A stretch of 51,459 bases of DNA from JBJXHB01 sp046160725 (GTDB taxonomy: Bacteria > Pseudomonadota > Gammaproteobacteria > Burkholderiales > Burkholderiaceae_C), in assembly GCA_046160725.1 (NCBI GenBank), contig JBJXHB010000088.1:1-51459 (forward strand), read 5' to 3'. A program made the position numbers and the translations under genes. The first letter of the stretch is position 1; each line of letters begins with the position of its first letter. The notes beneath the pieces were generated by a model. The model made no database searches and was not told the origin of the DNA. It saw nothing but the letters and a program-made list of their open reading frames with translations. Positions 9,001 to 16,343 of the stretch are shown here, in pieces.

Positions 9001-10214
9001 GCCAGCAGGTCGCGCAGCGTGCCCTGCGGGCGGGTCTGCTCCAGCAGGGTCAGCACCGGGCGGCCCAGCGGCAACCGCTCGGCCAGCTGTGCCACCGTGT
9101 CCAGGTCCAGCCGGTCGACCTGCAGTTCGCCGCCGGTGACGGGCTCGGTCGGCCGGCCGCCGGCCTGCTTCAAGGTCAGGCCGAGCCGGCTGGTGGCCCA
9201 GCTGCCACCATCGGCCAGCCGGAAGCTCAGGCCCTGCACCTCCAGCCGGCTGCCGTCGGGCCGTCGCTCCCCCACCAGGCGCGCCCGCAGGTCCTCCAAT
9301 GCGAGCGGCGGCAGCTTGGGTGTCAGTCGCAGCGACACCGCCGTCAGCGCCGCGTCCAGCGTGGCCGATTGCGCAGCACCGTCGGCGAAATCCAGCCAGG
9401 CCCGCAGGGCGCCGCTGCCCTCTCGCAGCTCGAACGGCAGGTTGACATAGCGCCCGAGCTCGGTCACGTCCGTCCGCGGCAGGTCGGCATGCAGCGCGCC
9501 GTGCCAGCGCTGCCAGTCGCCGGCCCGCGACACCAATGGCGAGCGGGCCCGCATGCGCAGCGAGAAGCGCCCGCCCCAGTCGGCCGGCGGCGTGCCCTCC
9601 AACCGCATCTCGTGTCGGCGCAAGCCGTTGCGCACCACCAGCAGCACATCGTCCAGGTGCAGCGGCGGCGCCTGGCGCAGCTCATCCACCCAGCGCAGGG
9701 TGCCGCCGCGGATCACGAACTCATGCTGCTCGAAGAACCAATCCGCCAGCGCGGTGTCGCCGGCCTGGCCGGCGTCGCCGTCCAGCACCAGGCCGGCCAC
9801 ACGGATACGGCCCTGGGCATCACGCCGGATCTCGAGCCGGGCGCCGTCGATCAGCAACTGGTCGAAACGCAGGCGCAGCGCCAGCAACGAACGCAGCGAC
9901 AGCGCCGCCGAAACCCTTGGCAGGCGCAGCGCCTCGCGCTGTTGGGCATCGCGCAGCACCACGTCATGCAGCGCCAGCGCCGGCACCCAGCGGCCGGAGT
10001 ACACGTCGATGCGACCGATCTGCACCGTCAGCCCGAGCGACCGGCTGGCCACCGCCTCGACCTGGGGGCGCCATTGATCAAGGCGCGGCAGAAAGCCCCA
10101 GTGGAAGATCAGCCACACCAGCAGGGCTAAGCTCCACGCTGCAAACAACAGCCAGGCCAGGGTGCGCAACATGCCGCGCCACCAGCGTCCACCACGGGCA
10201 GCGGGCCGGGACAT
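6075..10214 (-). CDS. yhdP: AsmA-like membrane protein YhdP (TIGR02099 family)
   Basis: About 1379 residues, slightly longer than E. coli YhdP (about 1266). An N-terminal membrane helix (about residues 15-36, RTLAWLLFAAWSLALLVWLI) anchors a very long beta-strand-rich periplasmic region, with DUF3971/AsmA-like segments such as VQIGRIDVYSGRWVPALALH near the start and an AsmA-type C-terminus (MTLAMDAGQFLKADAGAGR; LAYAAIQPAIGLTTFFAQWI). YhdP belongs to the bridge-like lipid-transport proteins (YhdP, TamB, YdbH) that carry phospholipid from the inner to the outer membrane. The tail after about 1330 is Ala/Pro-rich and probably disordered. The start is ATG 10214; an in-frame ATG at 10232 is also possible. 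It is divergent from glnE, a common pairing in Burkholderiales. Confidence 0.9.
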   Translation of the reverse strand: MSRPAARGGRWWRGMLRTLAWLLFAAWSLALLVWLIFHWGFLPRLDQWRPQVEAVASRSLGLTVQIGRIDVYSGRWVPALALHDVVLRDAQQREALRLPRVSAALSLRSLLALRLRFDQLLIDGARLEIRRDAQGRIRVAGLVLDGDAGQAGDTALADWFFEQHEFVIRGGTLRWVDELRQAPPLHLDDVLLVVRNGLRRHEMRLEGTPPADWGGRFSLRMRARSPLVSRAGDWQRWHGALHADLPRTDVTELGRYVNLPFELREGSGALRAWLDFADGAAQSATLDAALTAVSLRLTPKLPPLALEDLRARLVGERRPDGSRLEVQGLSFRLADGGSWATSRLGLTLKQAGGRPTEPVTGGELQVDRLDLDTVAQLAERLPLGRPVLTLLEQTRPQGTLRDLLARWDGPLDAPGRWSVKARLQGLTLASSPSPQPGGVGRPGFRNADLMLQADQAGGSAELQMAHGALELPGIFEQALVPLHALQAHLGWQVTPRPGAPPQIALQVRDMRFANDDAQGELSAQWRTGLGPDFGRGGRLPGHIELEGRLPQGRATAVARYLPMGIPAKARGYLERALQAGQVRDAQFRVKGDLWDFPFVQARDGEFRIAAKVQNVRLAYVPDHPAENGEPAWTSPWPAVSDVSADVLIERTSLQVRQGRARLWGLELRDVTAGIRDLSDPVLELDGLAHGPAADLLRYVETSPVGGWIGGALQRATSTGAADLRLGLSLPLRSLDRTSVRGVVTLAGNDFRLSSDVPALAGARGRVEFTQRGIQISGASARAVGGEIGFDGGTQPDGTLRFQGQGTATAEGLRAATELDPLPRVAQLMQGQTSYRLQIGLIQGRPEITVTSPLTGMAIALPAPLGKAAAGTLPLRWQTRIDPAHAARDELRLELGPLLQAQYLREHEGDRTKVLRGGVGLGAPHPWPASGVHVAVNLALVDVDAWSAALDRFNAVAGPAARQASLGYQPSTVALQAGELVVAQRRVHAVTLGLSRIDDTTDAGWRGSIDARQLAGFFEYREPARGGNGRLFARLARLTLPPAEVQQVESLLDAGAGVRMPALDIRVDDFELRGRRLGALEIAAHHRVAAAGTAPVWQLDRLDLRVPEAHLSASGTWNPAAPSAAGRRTALQFKLDVADGGALLDRFGQGGLVRGSKGVMAGSLNWPGSPLAWDAATLDGQMTLAMDAGQFLKADAGAGRLLSVLSLQSLPRRLALDFRDVFQDGFAFDRIDGDLRIAAGVASTNNLRMRGVQAAALMEGQADIVRETQDLRVVVVPEINAGTASLAYAAIQPAIGLTTFFAQWILRGPLRAAGTREFHIDGSWADPQIRVVPRTPGQAVPDLDAVAARPALAPPAPGASAAAGRSPVDAAARPASRAVP

Positions 10215-10230
10215 CGACGGTGAGAGGGAC

Positions 10231-13017
10231 ATGGACGGGGAATCGCGTACGCCGCTGAGCGGCGCCCAGGCAGCCGCTCCAGGGCTGCGGGTCAATCTAG
10301 CACAGGGGTCTGTGCCGGCCGACCCGCGCCACAGCCGCTTCGTGCAGCGCATCGAGCGGCGCTGGGCCGACATGCTGCCGCTGCTGCCACCGGGTGTGCC
10401 TGGCGGCCCGGTCATCAACGACCTGGTCGACCGCCTGTGCGCCATGGGCCGGGCCTTGCCGTCGGCGCTGCGCGTGGCGCGCCAGCTGGTGCTGCACCGG
10501 CTGGCCTGCGAGGACGTGGCCGGTGGCGCGCCGCTGGACGCCGTGACGGGCGCGATGACGGCTCTGGCGGAGGTGACGCTGGAGCGCGCGCTGGCCCAGG
10601 CGCAGGCCGACGAGGACGCCCGCAGCGGCGTGCCGCGCGATGCCAGCGGCCGCCGCATCGACCTGTGGATCATCGGCATGGGCAAGCTCGGCGCGCGCGA
10701 GCTCAACGTGTCCTCGGACATCGACCTGATCTATGTCTACGAGGACGACGGCCAGACCGACGGTCCGGCGCCCATCAGTGCGCATGAATACTTCGCTCGG
10801 GTCGCCAAGCGCCTGTTCGCGCTGATTGGCGACACCACCGAGGACGGCTTCGTCTTCCGCGTCGACCTGGCCTTGCGGCCCAACGGCATGTCCGGCCCGC
10901 CAGTGGTGTCGCTGGGCATGCTGGAAGAGTATTTCCAGGTCCAGGGCCGGGAGTGGGAGCGGTTTGCGTGGCTGAAGAGCCGTGTCGTAGCCCCCCGCGC
11001 CGCCGTCGCCCATGGGCGCGCACTGGCCTTGCGTTCCCTGGTGACGCCGTTCGTCTACCGGCGCTACCTGGACTACGGCGTGTTCGAGGGCCTGCGCCAG
11101 CTGCACCGCAAGATCCGCGAGGAGGCACAGCGTCGCGCCGCCGGCCGGCCGGAGCGGGCCAACGACGTCAAGCTGTCGCGCGGCGGCATCCGCGAGATCG
11201 AGTTCATCGTCCAGCTGCTGCTGGTGGTGCGCGGTGGCCAGTACCCCGAGATCCGGACCCGCTCGACGCTGCGCGCGCTGGACCGGCTGACTTCGCGCGG
11301 GCTGATGAAGGTCGACACCGCGCGCGAGCTGCAGGCCAGCTATGTCTTTTTGCGCCAGCTTGAGCACCGGATCCAGTACCTGGACGACCAGCAGACCCAT
11401 CAGCTGCCGACCGCCGATGCCGACCTGCAGTGGATCGCAGCGTCGATGGGGATGAGCTGCCGCGCCGACGCCTGCGAGCTGCTGCAGCGGCTGGGCGAGG
11501 TGCGCGAGCGCGTGGCCACCGAGTTCGACCTGTTACTGCACGACGGCCGCACGCCGGCACCGGGCGCCCCATGCCAGGCCTGCGGCAGCGGCGATCTGGC
11601 CCTGGACAGCGAGGCGCTGGCGGCCTGCCTGAGCCCGGTACTGGCCGAGCGCGTCACCCAGTGGGCACGTCAGCCGCGGGTGCAGGCCCTGAGCGACGAG
11701 TCGCGGCTGCGGCTTGGGCGGCTGATGCTGCGGGCCGGGCAGGTGGTGGCCGCGGGTGAGGCTGGCGACGAGGCCGCGCTGCGCTTTGTGGACTGGCTGG
11801 AGCCGCTGCTGCGCCGCGACAGCTACATCGCGCTGCTGGCCGAACGGCCCGAGGTGCTGAAACGACTGCTGCGTCTGCTGGGCTTGGCCCGCTGGCCGAT
11901 GCGCTACCTGATGCAGCACCCGGGGGTGATCGACGAGCTGGCGGACCCGCGGCTGCTGCACGAGCGTTTCGACCGCGACGCCTTCATCGCCGCGCTCGAC
12001 GAGCGACATCGCGCCTGGCAGCGCAGCGGCCAGGCCGACGAAGAGTCCCTGATGGACACGCTGCGCCATGCCCACCATGGCGAGGTGTTCCGCACGCTGG
12101 TACGCGATGTCGAAGGCCTGCTCACCGTCGAACAGGTGGCCGACGACCTGTCCGCACTGGCTGACGCGGTGCTGGATTGCGCCGTTCGCTGGGCCTGGCC
12201 GCTGCTGCGGCAGCACCATCGCCCGACACCGCGCCTGGGGGTGATCGCCTACGGCAAGCTGGGCGGCCTGGAGCTGGGCTACGGCAGCGACCTCGACGTC
12301 GTCTTCCTCTACGACGACAGCGACGAGGCCGACGCCGACCTGGCACAGGATGTGTACGGCCGCTTCGTGCGCAAGCTGGTGACCTGGCTGACGCTGCGGA
12401 CATCCGCCGGCGAGCTGTTCGACATCGACACCGCGCTGCGGCCGAACGGCAACTCGGGCCTGCTGGTGACGTCGCTGGCGTCCTTCGAGCGTTACCAGAG
12501 CGGCCGCGGCAGCAACACCGCCTGGACCTGGGAGCACCAGGCCATCACCCGGGCACGCTATTGCGCAGGCGTGTCCGACCTGGCGCCGAGCTTCGAGGCG
12601 ACGCGGCGTGCCGTGCTGGCGGCGCCGCGCGACGCCGCGGCGCTGAAGCAGGAGGTGGCCACCATGCGCGAGCGGGTGCGGCGGGCGCATCCGGACAAGC
12701 CGGGCCTGTTCGATGTCAAGCACTCGGCCGGCGGCATGATGGATGTGGAGTTCGCCGTGCAGGCCCTGGTGCTGGCCCATGCCGCCGACGTGCCGTCCCT
12801 GCTGGACAACAAGGGCAACATTGCGCTGACCCAGCGCGCCGAGGCCGCAGGCCTGTTGCCGGCGGGCGTGGGCCTGGGGGCCGCCGACGCCTACCGCGAG
12901 CTGCGCCGTGCCCAGCACCAGGCGCGCCTGGATGAGCGGGCCACCCAGTTTCCGCCCGAGTCGCTCTCAAGGGAGCGTGAGGCGGTGCTGGCCCTGTGGC
13001 GGGCGGTTTTCGGCTGA
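10231..13017 (+). CDS. glnE: Glutamine synthetase adenylyltransferase / adenylyl-removing enzyme GlnE
   Basis: About 928 residues (E. coli GlnE is 946). It has two nucleotidyltransferase halves: the N-terminal deadenylylase half carries GKLGARELNVSSDIDLIYVY (Asp163 and Asp165), and the C-terminal adenylyltransferase half carries GKLGGLELGYGSDLDVVFLY (Asp687 and Asp689). DTALRPNGNSGLLVTSL and the helical C-terminal domain (DVKHSAGGMMDVEFAVQALV) are also present. It switches glutamine synthetase activity by adding or removing AMP in response to PII. The start is uncertain: ATG 10231 has a close AGAGG, while GTG 10312 has AGGGG immediately upstream and begins nearer the first recognisable family residues (HSRFVQRIERRW). 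The rhombosortase gene follows within 30 bases. Confidence 0.96.
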   Translation: MDGESRTPLSGAQAAAPGLRVNLAQGSVPADPRHSRFVQRIERRWADMLPLLPPGVPGGPVINDLVDRLCAMGRALPSALRVARQLVLHRLACEDVAGGAPLDAVTGAMTALAEVTLERALAQAQADEDARSGVPRDASGRRIDLWIIGMGKLGARELNVSSDIDLIYVYEDDGQTDGPAPISAHEYFARVAKRLFALIGDTTEDGFVFRVDLALRPNGMSGPPVVSLGMLEEYFQVQGREWERFAWLKSRVVAPRAAVAHGRALALRSLVTPFVYRRYLDYGVFEGLRQLHRKIREEAQRRAAGRPERANDVKLSRGGIREIEFIVQLLLVVRGGQYPEIRTRSTLRALDRLTSRGLMKVDTARELQASYVFLRQLEHRIQYLDDQQTHQLPTADADLQWIAASMGMSCRADACELLQRLGEVRERVATEFDLLLHDGRTPAPGAPCQACGSGDLALDSEALAACLSPVLAERVTQWARQPRVQALSDESRLRLGRLMLRAGQVVAAGEAGDEAALRFVDWLEPLLRRDSYIALLAERPEVLKRLLRLLGLARWPMRYLMQHPGVIDELADPRLLHERFDRDAFIAALDERHRAWQRSGQADEESLMDTLRHAHHGEVFRTLVRDVEGLLTVEQVADDLSALADAVLDCAVRWAWPLLRQHHRPTPRLGVIAYGKLGGLELGYGSDLDVVFLYDDSDEADADLAQDVYGRFVRKLVTWLTLRTSAGELFDIDTALRPNGNSGLLVTSLASFERYQSGRGSNTAWTWEHQAITRARYCAGVSDLAPSFEATRRAVLAAPRDAAALKQEVATMRERVRRAHPDKPGLFDVKHSAGGMMDVEFAVQALVLAHAADVPSLLDNKGNIALTQRAEAAGLLPAGVGLGAADAYRELRRAQHQARLDERATQFPPESLSREREAVLALWRAVFG

Positions 13018-13045
13018 TGCGCCGGCGCGGACCTGCAGCGTGACG

Positions 13046-13681
13046 ATGCGGGTTGCCGGGGCGGCCCTGCAGGCGCGTCGCGCCTGGGCCCTGCTCGCGG
13101 CGGGCCTGGCCCTGGGTGCCTTGGCCGCAGCCGGCCTGGTCGCTTGGGGCGACAGCGCCGAGTCTGCCCGCTGGCGCCTGGACTGGCAGCCGGCGCTGGC
13201 CCTGTCCCAGCCCTGGCGGCTGTTCACCGCCGCCTGGGTGCACTGGAGCACGTGGCACCTCGCGGCCAACCTGGCGGGCCTGGCCTTGATCGGCGCTCTG
13301 GGCTGGCGCGCCGGCTGCGGTACGCGCGCGGCCCTGGCCTGGGGCCTGGCTTGGCCATTGACGCACCTGGCGCTGCTGCTGCAGCCGGGCCTGGCCCACT
13401 ACGGTGGCCTGTCCGGCGTGCTGCACGCCGGGGCGGCGGTCGCGGGCTGGCAGTTGCTGGTGGTGAGGCCACACATCGGCACGGTTGGCCGGCAGCGGCG
13501 CTGGGTCGGTGGCCTTTTGCTGCTGGGCCTGGCGGTCAAGCTGCTGCTGGAGCAACCCTGGGGCGAGCCCTTGCGCCGCTGGCCGGGCTGGGACATTGCC
13601 ATCGCCCCGCTGGCCCATGCCACCGGCGCGGTGGCCGGCCTGCTGTGCGCCTGGATCACCAGTCGCGGCGGTCGGCGATAG
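13046..13681 (+). CDS. rrtA: Rhombosortase (rhomboid-family intramembrane serine protease)
   Basis: 211 residues from ATG 13046 (an in-frame GTG at 13040 is possible). About six hydrophobic segments are visible. The rhomboid catalytic GLSG motif gives Ser123 in HYGGLSGVLHAG, and His191 in LAHATGAVAGLL provides the second dyad residue. LFTAAWVHWSTWHLAANLAG is the usual N-terminal rhomboid signature. The small size and the GLSGVLHAG variant place it in the rhombosortase family (TIGR03902), which cleaves proteins carrying a C-terminal GlyGly-CTERM signal. It lies 28 bases after glnE and may be read from it. I see no GlyGly-CTERM protein in this window, so its targets are elsewhere. Confidence 0.85.
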   Translation: MRVAGAALQARRAWALLAAGLALGALAAAGLVAWGDSAESARWRLDWQPALALSQPWRLFTAAWVHWSTWHLAANLAGLALIGALGWRAGCGTRAALAWGLAWPLTHLALLLQPGLAHYGGLSGVLHAGAAVAGWQLLVVRPHIGTVGRQRRWVGGLLLLGLAVKLLLEQPWGEPLRRWPGWDIAIAPLAHATGAVAGLLCAWITSRGGRR

Positions 13682-13766
13682 GGACAGTGCGGCTGTCGCC
13701 ATGGTGCCGCCAGATGGACGGGACGGCCCCTTAGACTGCCCGACCCCCTTCCATCCGGAGACTTCG

Positions 13767-14426
13767 ATGATCACCCTGTGCGGCTTCAGCCTTTCCAACT
13801 ACTACAACAAGGTCAAGCTGGTGCTGCTGGAAAAGGGCATCCCGTTCACCGAGGAGAAGGTGATGACCGGCTCGGTGGAGGAGGGCGTGCTGACGGCGTC
13901 GCCGCTGGGCAAGATCCCGTTCATCCGGACGCCCCAGGGTGGCCTGTGCGAGAGCCAGGTGATCGTCGAATACCTGGAGGCGCTGCAGCCACAGCCGGCG
14001 CTGATCCCGGACGACGCCTGGGGCGCGGCGCGGGTACGCGAGCTGTGCACCTTCATCGACCTGCACCTGGAGCTGGTCGCGCGCGAGCTTTACAAGCAGG
14101 CCTTCTTCGGCGGCACGGTCAGCGAGGACACCGAGGCTCGGGTCAAGGCCCAGCTGACCCGAAACATCGCCGGTTTCAAACGCCTGGCGCGGATGTCGCC
14201 CTACGTGGCCGGCGACACCTTCACTGTGGCCGATGCAGCGGCCTGGGTGTCGCTGCCACTGGTGGCATCGGCGTCCAAGGCGGTGCTCGGTGAGGACCTG
14301 CTGGCCGCAGCCGGCATCGACTGGCGGGCCCACATGAAGCTGGTCGGTGAGCGACCGAGCGCGCAGAAGATTTCGGCCGACCGCAAGGCCGACCAGGAGC
14401 GCGCAGCAGCCGCCGCCAAGGCCTGA
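13767..14426 (+). CDS. Glutathione S-transferase family protein
   Basis: 219 residues; ATG 13767 has a GGAG seven bases upstream. The N-terminal thioredoxin-like domain (MITLCGFSLSNYYNKVKLVL, LGKIPFIRTPQGGLCESQVI with the cis-Pro and ESQ glutathione-binding elements) is followed by the all-helical C-terminal domain (VRELCTFIDLHLELVARELY; PYVAGDTFTVADAAAW). These enzymes conjugate or reduce substrates with glutathione; the substrate cannot be inferred. The alanine/lysine tail is low complexity. It is the last gene before the leader region of the lipid operon. Confidence 0.9.
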   Translation: MITLCGFSLSNYYNKVKLVLLEKGIPFTEEKVMTGSVEEGVLTASPLGKIPFIRTPQGGLCESQVIVEYLEALQPQPALIPDDAWGAARVRELCTFIDLHLELVARELYKQAFFGGTVSEDTEARVKAQLTRNIAGFKRLARMSPYVAGDTFTVADAAAWVSLPLVASASKAVLGEDLLAAAGIDWRAHMKLVGERPSAQKISADRKADQERAAAAAKA

Positions 14427-14602
14427 CGGCCGCGCTGCCGGCGGGCAGCTGGGGTGCGGACCCGCGCCGCAGGGCCGTGGATGCCGCCCGGCTGGGCGCC
14501 CAACCGGCCGGCATGTAGGGAGGATCCAGGCGCACCCCGCGACAGGCGTGCAGCATCTGCGCTGCTGGCGCCGGCGCAGCATCGCATGAGCCCACCATTT
14601 GG

Positions 14603-14631
14603 TCGACAGGGTCGCAAAGTGACTGTATAGT
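14603..14631 (+). promoter_or_regulatory. Sigma-70-type promoter of the lipid-modification operon
   Basis: The -35 element TCGACA (14603-14608) and the -10 element TATAGT (14626-14631) are separated by exactly 17 bases, each one mismatch from consensus. This is the best promoter in the window. Transcription would start near 14638, leaving a leader of about 344 nt. Confidence 0.7.
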
Positions 14632-14650
14632 CGCGTTGTGACTGATCAGT
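14619..14650. repeat. Direct repeat GTGACTG plus palindrome, candidate operator
   Basis: GTGACTG occurs at 14619-14625 and again at 14638-14644, a 19-bp spacing that spans the -10 element and the expected transcription start. The second copy runs into the perfect 10-bp palindrome ACTGATCAGT (14641-14650). The first overlaps an imperfect GACT/AGTC inverted repeat around the -10 (14621-14632). This position suits a repressor. The regulator is not identified and no regulator gene is adjacent. Confidence 0.5.
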
Positions 14651-14736
14651 TCAATCCACCTTTCAATGTCCGCGCTCCGCAACGGGTCCGCAGGTTGACG
14701 GAACCCGTGGCGGCAGCGCGACTCCATGCCCATCAA

Positions 14737-14796
14737 GTGGGCAGCGCTGGCGGACAGGCGGCTGCCAGCAGCCACTGCTGCCCACCTGCCCTTTTT
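14737..14796 (+). promoter_or_regulatory. Branched leader hairpin with alternative terminator pairing (attenuator candidate)
   Basis: GTGGGCAGC (14737-14745) pairs perfectly with GCTGCCCAC (14777-14785), and inside it GCTGGC (14746-14751) pairs with GCCAGC (14764-14769). An alternative pairs GGGCAG (14739-14744) with CTGCCC (14786-14791), directly next to TTTTT (14792-14796), which has the form of an intrinsic terminator. A third option is GGCTGC/GCAGCC (14760-14773). The pairings exclude each other, as in an attenuator. The trigger is unknown. Confidence 0.45.
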
Positions 14797-14843
14797 GGGT
14801 CGTGCAGCCCGTCGGGCAACCGGCGTGCAATCCCGCAGCGGAT

Positions 14844-14867
14844 CTCCTCCTCCCTCCCTCCCTCCTT
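14844..14867 (-). other. G-rich tract on the template strand (possible G-quadruplex)
   Basis: The minus strand reads as consecutive runs of two or three G separated by single A, with three successive GGG runs. The plus strand shows the matching CCT repeats. It lies in the transcribed leader, on the template strand. Confidence 0.4.
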
Positions 14868-14981
14868 CGCTGCGGGGCGCTGCACGGCCCCCTTCCTTCC
14901 AAAGTCGAGGGCCGTCGGGCATGCAGGCCCGATGTCGGGCTGGGCGCCCCCAGCCCCGGGAGTCTTCTCTCGGAGCGTCTT

Positions 14982-16343
14982 GTGACCGGCGGCCGTCCGC
15001 GGGTGGCGGTCATCGGCTCCGGCATTGCCGGCCTGGCCACAGCCTGGCAACTGCGCGACCAGGCCGAGGTCACGCTGTTCGAGTCGGGCCAGCACTTCGG
15101 TGGCCATGCCCACACCGTCGACCTGACGCTGTCGGGCATCCGTCACGGCGTGGACGTTGGCTTTCTGGTCTTCAACCACCGGACCTATCCGGGGCTGACC
15201 CGGCTGTTTGACGAGCTCGGTGTGGCGACCGCGCCTTCGGACATGTCCTTCTCGGTCCAGGCCAACGGGCTGGAGTGGTGCGGCAGCAACCTGAACGCCG
15301 TGTTCGCCCAGCGCCGCAACCTGCTGCGTCCGTCTTTCATGGGCATGCTGGCCGACCTGGTGCGCTTCAACCGGATGGCCCAGGCACTGGCCGCGCAACT
15401 GCCGGACCCTGCGCATGTGACGGGGCAGGCCATTGATGCGGTGGCGCCGGCGGCCCTGGATGAACCCCTGGGCGCGTTCCTGGAGCGGCATCGCTTCGGT
15501 ACCCGCTTCCGGGACGACTATCTGCTGCCGATGCTGGCCTGCATCTGGTCATGTCCGGCCAGCCAGATGCTGGAGTTTCCGTTGGGGTCGATGCTGCGCT
15601 TCCTGCACAACCACGGACTGATCCGTGTCGTCGACCGGCCGCAGTGGCACACCGTGGCCGGCGGCTCGCGGGCATATGTTCAACGCATCGTGTCTGCCGT
15701 GCCGGACGCGCGCTTGTCCATGCCGGTCCGAGCCGTGCGCCGGATACCACCAGCGTCGCATGACGGCGCCGGCCATGCCGGCGTCTGGGTGGATACGGCG
15801 GCTGGTAGCGAGCGCTTTGACGCCGCAGTGCTGGCCTGCCACACCGACCAGGCGCTGGCGCTGTTGAGCGACGCCACGCCCCTGGAGCGCGCGGTTCTGG
15901 GTGCCATCCGCTGGCAGGCCAACCGCATCGTGCTGCACACCGACGCCGCACTGCTGCCGCAGCGGCAGCGTGCCTGGGCGGCCTGGAACTACGAGCGCGC
16001 GGCCTTGCGCGACCAGGAGCAGGCCCGTGTGTGCCTGCACTACCTGATCAACCGACTGCAGCCCCTGCCGTGGCGCACGCCGGTGGTGGTGTCGATGAAC
16101 CCGGTGCGCGAACCGCGCGCTGAACATATCCACGCCGAGTTTTCGGTGACCCATCCGGTCTTCGACCAAGCCGCCATCGAAGCCCAGCGCAAGCTGCCGC
16201 AGATCCAGGGCCAAGGCCGGGTCTGGTTTGCCGGTGCCTGGGCCGGCTGGGGCTTCCATGAAGACGGCCTGCGTGCAGCCAGTGCCGTCGTCCGCGACAT
16301 GCTGGACTCCGGCCTCGCCTCCCACCAGGCGCTGGCGGCATGA
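14982..16343 (+). CDS. FAD-dependent amine-oxidase-like oxidoreductase, first gene of the lipid operon
   Basis: 453 residues from GTG 14982, chosen because a GGAG sits six bases upstream and the residues start just before the FAD-binding motif VAVIGSGIAGLATA (about 9-22). The ADP-binding loop is followed by VTLFESGQHFGGHAHTVDL and GVDVGFLVFNHRTYPGLTRL, typical of the NAD(P)/FAD amine-oxidase superfamily. RVWFAGAWAGWGFHEDGLRA is the C-terminal FAD contact. Homologues in alpha-, beta- and gamma-proteobacteria commonly stand beside DUF1365 and a CFA-synthase-like gene. In such clusters a flavoprotein acts on membrane-lipid acyl chains, possibly as a desaturase; that specific role is inference. 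The stop overlaps the DUF1365 start as ATGA. Confidence 0.88.
   Translation: MTGGRPRVAVIGSGIAGLATAWQLRDQAEVTLFESGQHFGGHAHTVDLTLSGIRHGVDVGFLVFNHRTYPGLTRLFDELGVATAPSDMSFSVQANGLEWCGSNLNAVFAQRRNLLRPSFMGMLADLVRFNRMAQALAAQLPDPAHVTGQAIDAVAPAALDEPLGAFLERHRFGTRFRDDYLLPMLACIWSCPASQMLEFPLGSMLRFLHNHGLIRVVDRPQWHTVAGGSRAYVQRIVSAVPDARLSMPVRAVRRIPPASHDGAGHAGVWVDTAAGSERFDAAVLACHTDQALALLSDATPLERAVLGAIRWQANRIVLHTDAALLPQRQRAWAAWNYERAALRDQEQARVCLHYLINRLQPLPWRTPVVVSMNPVREPRAEHIHAEFSVTHPVFDQAAIEAQRKLPQIQGQGRVWFAGAWAGWGFHEDGLRAASAVVRDMLDSGLASHQALAA

Larger units (their letters stand above)
14427..14981 (+). other. 555-bp gene-free region: promoter plus long structured leader of the downstream operon
   Basis: No convincing gene lies here. 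From left to right it holds a weak hairpin after the GST gene (14434-14439 paired with 14444-14449, no T-run), a promoter at 14603-14631 with overlapping repeats, a leader of about 344 nt if transcription starts near 14638, a strong branched hairpin followed by a T5 run (14737-14796), a CT-rich tract (14844-14867), and a small hairpin TCGGGC/GCCCGA (14915-14932). A GGAG at 14972 serves the downstream GTG start. Confidence 0.6.

Noticed and set aside
7329..10130. A very long open frame on the plus strand opposite yhdP
   Set aside because: It is antisense to a well-supported gene, has Gln/Arg/His-rich composition and no recognisable domain. It is a typical GC-rich shadow frame.
14603..14640. 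ECF-type (sigma-E/ChrR-like) promoter for the lipid operon
   Set aside because: A TGATC occurs at 14643-14647, but at the expected spacing no ECF -10 follows, and a much better sigma-70 promoter lies upstream.
14666..14698. Ten-codon leader peptide
   Set aside because: There is no ribosome binding site and no run of a regulatory amino acid, so there is no support beyond the open frame.
14638..14860. Cobalamin riboswitch in the leader of the lipid operon (GCCACTG near 14771, CCGCAAC near 14678)
   Set aside because: Two short matches only. The conserved GGGAA/GGTG and the AGCCAGGAGACC-type B12 box elements are missing, so it does not qualify.
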